NCBI GenBank assembly: GCA_013339895.1 | Contig: JABACO010000019.1 | Span: forward strand, 5,470,484 to 5,534,483 | Source: Ephydatia muelleri | Lineage: Eukaryota > Porifera > Demospongiae > Spongillida > Spongillidae | DNA length: 64,000 nucleotides | Direction: 5' to 3' | In this document: positions 59,393 through 64,000 of the stretch, piece after piece | Numbering within the stretch: the first letter of the stretch is position 1 | Layout of the letters: each line of letters begins with the position of its first letter | Translations under genes and position numbers: made by a program | Notes under the pieces: model-generated | Told to the model about the DNA's origin: nothing | The model's database searches: none | The model's input: only the letters and a program-made list of their open reading frames with translations

Positions 59393-60205
59393 AACTAGAT
59401 TAGATGACCTTGTACTTTTAGTGGGTTTTTTTTAGGTGGCTCTGTTATTGCTTAAACGCGACCTTGCAACTCGGTCAACCTGTACCGTATAAACGCGCGT
59501 AATCATGTGTCACACATGTATGTAAATAATCAGCATGGCTGTGCGTGTGGGAAATTACAGTATACTGGCTACGGTGATTTGGCCTTCTTGCAAGTTTGCC
59601 ACGAAAGCTGAAATGGCAGTTCTAAGGATAAATACATGACTGAGTATACACCAGGGTGCTAGCAAGCTAGCGCTGCTTTCTCTCACTGGACAGTGAAATG
59701 CCATATCTCTTCAGCCATCTGTGCATTAGTTATATGCATTAGTATACTGTATGAGTAATGGCTAAACCAACCTTCGAATGATCCTTAATTTATTCCATGG
59801 CATAACAAAAGCTTTTATGGCCAAGCCTTGCTCTGGTGGAATTTCAAGTGCTTCCTTCAGAAGGTTACTTCTTTAATTCTTACTAAGGCTCCTGATTTAA
59901 GAAGTGTGGAGATATCATTACATGCGAGTACTTGAAGTAACCTTTTAGTCTGTTTTCGGAAACGATAACTGCTGGTTTTGCTTACAGGATACGTACTGAG
60001 ATCTTGTGATGCATGCAAGTGTCAGAGGCTAAAATATAAAATCATGTTTCAATAGCAATATCAGTATACTGAACATTTGATAATGTAACTTATACTCCTC
60101 CACCTGTAAGAATTTTGAGGACAGCATTCTTCGGATAACTGCCTCTGGTGTAATATTAATTGCTTCAGGTGAATTCTGACTTGACGGTACCGGAGCCTGT
60201 ATGCA
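59393..60205. other. Unassigned stretch
   Basis: No gene or repeat recognised. Confidence 0.3.
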
Positions 60206-60862
60206 TTGTGGAGACACTTGCTGATTGTGGAGGTACTGTTGATGGTGGAGCCACTGCTGATTGTGGAGCCACTGTTGATGGTGGAGACACTGTTGATTGT
60301 GGAGATACTGTTGACACTTGCTGATTGTGGAGACACTGCTGACTGGGGAGACACTGTTGATGGTGGAGATACTGTTGATTGTGGTGACATTGCTAATTGT
60401 GAAGCCACTGCTGATTGTGGAGACACTGTTGATTGTGGAGCCACTGTTGATGGTGGAGACACTGTTGACACTTGCTGATTGTAGAGACACTGCTGACTGG
60501 GGAAACACTGTTGATGGTGGAGATACTGTTGATTGTGGTGACACTGCTAATTGTGAAGCCACTGCTGATTGTGGAGACACTGTTGATTGTGGAAACACTG
60601 TTGATGGTGGATCTACGGCTGATGGTGGAGATACTGTTTATTGTGGAAACACTGTTGATTGTGGAGACACTGTTGATTGTGGAGACACTGTTGATTGTGG
60701 AGACACTGCTTTGGTGGAGACACTGTTGATTTGTGGAGACACTGTTGATGGTGGCCACTGCTGATGGTGGAGATACTGTTGATTGTGGTGACACTGTTGA
60801 TTGCAAAGACACTGCATGTTGATTGTGGAGACACTGCTGATTGTGAAGACACTGCATGGTGA
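60206..60862. repeat. 18-bp minisatellite
   Basis: Unit CACTGTTGATTGTGGAGA with GCTGATTG, GATGGTGG and GACTGGG variants, about 36 copies. A larger block of about 155 bp is duplicated (60320-60470 and 60475-60620). Since 18 is a multiple of 3, all frames remain open and give Val/Glu/Thr/Leu or Ser/Thr/Val/Gln repeats. Coding status is doubtful. Confidence 0.9.
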
Positions 60863-60879
60863 CTGTGGAACCTGCAACT

Positions 60880-63180
60880 GATGACCTGTTAACACAAGTT
60901 GTATATAGCAATTATGACTCGAGTAAGACCCGACCCTTATGTCTCCATTGCAAGAGCCACAGTGCAAAAATATGTATTCAAGCAGACTAAAGTATATTCC
61001 AGGAGCTCGCTTCACAGAAGTGATGTCAATGAAGTATTGCAGCACATGCATGGACACTCAAGGCCTTCATTTTCTACACATTGGCCTGTGCAGAAAGATA
61101 GAGCATTCAACTTGTTCAGTACTGATTGTGATTGACCAGTTCGTAGCTATGTATCAATTCATGTTGTCAGTGCATGTTACAAGACATTGCATATGCTCTA
61201 AGAGCAATTTAATGGCATTAGTGTTTGATAACCTTTCTGGGTCTTCCCCCACAAATATTGGCTCTAAAATGATCACACCTGCACGCATGTTTTTGCGAGA
61301 TTAAAATTTGACAAGCATTTTTTTTTCTTACCTTAACTTGCATTGCTCACCTCGTACATAGGGTTCCCATTTGAGTTGATTAATTTTGCTCTCGAAGGGA
61401 GTTAAAGCACTTAATTTGCGTTGCATTGCATCACAGCAATGCTTGCAAAATGACTTTGGCTGGGTCTGCACTTCGTTCCTTGTTACATCAAAGTCCAAAA
61501 CTTGCATTCAAGTCAGCAGCAAACTTAGAACAAACCTCCTTCCTTTTGTCATCGCATGGGAAACGGGGCTCCGCATACTTATTCATATATAGGAACTCTC
61601 ACAAATATTCAAGCTTTTGGGGTAAAACAAACTAAACAGAGCCACTCTGAAGCCAACCTTGACGTATGAACAACGACACCAGAATGTTTTATTATTTAAT
61701 TTGTTCTTGGAAAAACTTCCCGACACGAGCAGTACAATCGAACAACGCCGTTGGGGTATTACCGCATCCGGCGCCTATGTTATATTTTTTGCGCTAAAAA
61801 CAACATTATCATTATCTATGTTTGGTAGAGATCTGTACAGGAGAATGTGTGTACACGGTTGGACTCATGGGGTATAAGTGCTTCAGATCCCGGTTTAGCA
61901 AAAAATAGTTTTGAACAGCGTTCATAGTTAATGAGCTTAATGACGCCATTATTCCGGTACCCTTAATTGATCTAATTATACCCTTTTTGGCCCACTCAGA
62001 ACAATAGTGTGTGCAGCAGTGTACGTCTATAAATGGTAAGGTTGTCGAGTGGATGTGAAAAGATTCATACATTAATGCATGTACAGCATGGAGTTGCTAA
62101 TCAACCAATTAAGAATACGACATAAGAGTAGATGTCGTATACATACATGGTCATGTATAACACGCAGTGGTATGCTCCGTATGCAATGCAAAATTCTAGC
62201 CCAAGCGGATCACAACACATATGGACCAGTGGTAAGGGCACATGTAGATTTGACGAAGAATGTGTCGTTGTTGTAAACAATGTAGTCCTCGATATATCCT
62301 ACGTTGCTCCATCTCACGTGACGCATAAAATATATACCAGTATAAGCACATTTGGTGTGCTCACTTTTTTTTTTTTTTTTTTTTTTTAATACTAAGGCGT
62401 TAAAAAATATATATAATTGGGACAGTTTCCGAGAAAATTGCCCCACGGATATAATTAGGGTATGCTACGCCAGATTACTTACAAGTACACATACTTATAT
62501 GAATACAGTTCCTTATCCCGTTCAGGGTACCGGTACAAGTAGAAGCGGGCCAGGATTGAACGTGTGTTGGCTGATCAAAGACAGGCTGAGGCGCGACTAT
62601 AAACCTCAGTTGCCACCTCCGGACTTAAAAGCATTTCCGCGAATGGACGCCACCTGCGATGCACGATCTCGCGCACGTACGCACAAGTTAATGCTTACAT
62701 TAGTTAACTATAGTTCATGCATCATTTACTGCATTACGTAATGACCGCGACCGCAGTACTAATCAAGTTACTCAAATTTTTAGCACTTTTCCTTTCATAA
62801 TATTTTCCTCTTAAAATCATGTATTGAAATTTCTGGATATGCACATTTTTGTCTGCAGGGGCCAAACACTCCCTTGAAAAGGATTTTTAAATTACATGAC
62901 ATTGCTGCACTTTTAAACAGCAGAATAATTGCAACCATCAACCCGAAGAAATAACGACGACTGTCTCTCGTCTGTGCATGTGTGGGGACAGCCCGGACAG
63001 CCAGGCCAACGTAAACACGGGACTGGTTATTGTTATGCAGTAATTTACATAAGCATAAACTTGGCTATCATGTTCAAGCCGGCACCAGCTGTAGACACAT
63101 TGATATATCTAGAACAATGTAGTTATTGTAGTTGTGGGTTGGTACAGCTCTAAACTCTTGCCAACTTCCTATCCTTAGAT
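60880..63180. other. Unassigned stretch with a MITE C fragment
   Basis: Several short frames without domains. Poly(T) 62365-62387 and a lone MITE C terminus GGGACAGTTTCCGAGAAAAT at 62419-62449. No gene recognised. Confidence 0.35.
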
Positions 63181-63185
63181 CTCAC

Positions 63186-63193
63186 TATTTAAA
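63186..63193 (+). promoter_or_regulatory. TATA box of the histidine-rich micro-exon gene
   Basis: TATTTAAA lies 48 bp before the ATG at 63241, leaving room for a start site near 63215 and a very short 5' leader. Confidence 0.6.
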
Positions 63194-63240
63194 CTGAGCA
63201 CACACTTCATACCCTCAATCCTTGGTAGAGGAGAATCGCC

Positions 63241-64000
63241 ATGACAACCACAAAGAAATTGTTGTTTCTAGCAACATGCTGCTTTGTGGCATGTGCAAGT
63301 CTCCAAAGTAAGCAGACTGTGCATCCAACTCAATACCCTGCTTAACCCCTCTGTTCCCTGCCTTCTGATAATACAGTTCCTACCAAGGAAAAGGTTCCAA
63401 TTGATTGGATGGGTAAGTTCAACTTGCAATGATGATGTATTCTAGTCATCTGGAATGCTCCTCCTGCCAGCTCAAGAACAATCTCTACACCCAATGGGTC
63501 CTCATCATAAAGAAAGTAAAGCAGCTTGGCTACCCTTACTTTCATATCAGTCTAATCTGTGTTTACAGTGCACGATCATGAACAATCCAAGCATAATGGA
63601 TGTAAGTGCTGTGTTTGACTCCTGATGCATTCCGCTGTTATTATATATTGATTCTAAATACAGCTCATCACAAATTTCAACATGGTAGGAGGTTTTAAAA
63701 ATCTTTCTTTAAACTCATCCGATTATAATCGATATGTAAAGGACATGAACATGTTCCATCGCCAAAAGATGTCCTCAATGGAAAACGTAAGATAATATTA
63801 AATCATTATTATGAGTTTCATATCAACAACTGCTTTTAGATCACAGCAATGGTATGCTAAATAGAACTGTTGTACTTGATTCATCTCGTTTTTTTGTCAA
63901 GGCCATAATCACCACAATGACAGTAAGTTACCCATTTGAAGGTTTGTTCCAAGCATTAATCACCCCCTCCTCCCCCTGCCTCAATAGATGGTACAGTGCA
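63241..64000 (+). CDS. Secreted histidine-rich protein built from micro-exons (5' part)
   Basis: Exon 1 (63241-63307) encodes a signal peptide, MTTTKKLLFLATCCFVACAS. Then come tiny exons with GT-AG borders: 63377-63412 (36 nt), 63569-63601 (33), 63664-63684 (21), 63742-63786 (45), 63840-63851 (12), 63902-63922 (21) and a start at 63988. Each is a multiple of 3 and begins and ends in phase 1, so any can be skipped without a frameshift. Decoded peptides: PTKEKVPIDWM, VHDHEQSKHNG, SHHKFQH, GHEHVPSPKDVLNGK, HHSN, GHNHHND. The His/Asn/Asp composition suggests a metal-binding or pH-sensitive extracellular peptide; that is inference. The gene continues past the window edge. No family is recognised. 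Confidence 0.75.

Noticed and set aside
60029..61057. Ser/Thr/Val/Gln-repeat and Val/Glu/Leu-repeat proteins
   Set aside because: An 18-bp minisatellite keeps all frames open on both strands; no start context, splice sites or domain supports coding.

Overview
The window is nuclear DNA of a marine invertebrate, most likely a sponge. Evidence: short GT-AG introns, CA/GT microsatellites, long G/C runs, very dense DNA transposons, THAP and NIDO/EGF genes, and retroelement and transposase families that I know mainly from sponges and cnidarians. The organism assignment is inference. No bacterial operon, rRNA, tRNA or CRISPR is visible.

The main discovery is a set of transposons nested inside one another, each boundary fixed by target-site duplications (TSDs). 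The outermost is a Mutator-like element ('MULE2', 7773-37032). Its two ends are inverted arrays of a short AGGAGT minisatellite, closed by the terminal repeat GGGTGTAGCTAAAAGTAGGA and flanked by the 10-bp TSD ATATAGTGCC. Its minus-strand transposase (DDE, SWIM, then PHD) is cut in the middle of the PHD finger by a CACTA/EnSpm element ('CACTA-1', 8943-31456, TSD TTA); removing the insert restores the reading frame exactly. Two more elements lie inside CACTA-1. 'CACTA-2' (12926-15773) is a deleted sister copy inserted head-on near the transposase start, which creates a palindrome of nearly 2 kb per arm. 'MULE1' (17438-30870, 9-bp TSD ATGGGAAAA, ~45-bp terminal repeats) encodes a CFP1-like PHD finger, a DDE transposase and a Ulp1/SUMO-protease-like domain, and carries a 4.5-kb satellite of ~163-bp units. 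A small TA-flanked element sits in a MULE2 intron.

Left flank (1-7762): a 22-bp satellite, a relic zinc-finger reading frame, a hAT-like relic, a large CA microsatellite, an element with TACACGG ends enclosing an exon-like frame, and a MITE with a 5-bp TSD.

Right flank (37043-64000): a minus-strand host gene (46640-37934) for a secreted-then-membrane NIDO/EGF receptor-like protein with an ITIM-like tail; three families of foldback MITEs; a deleted hAT element with a 5-bp TSD; two LINE 3' fragments; three satellites; a THAP gene whose 3' end is a 42-bp perfect hairpin; and, at the right edge, the start of a gene with a signal peptide followed by tiny symmetric phase-1 exons (36, 33, 21, 45, 12, 21 nt) that encode a histidine-rich chain, resembling the micro-exon genes known from schistosomes.

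Exon limits are read by eye from GT/AG sites and frame continuity; only boundaries supported by TSDs or homology between copies are firm.
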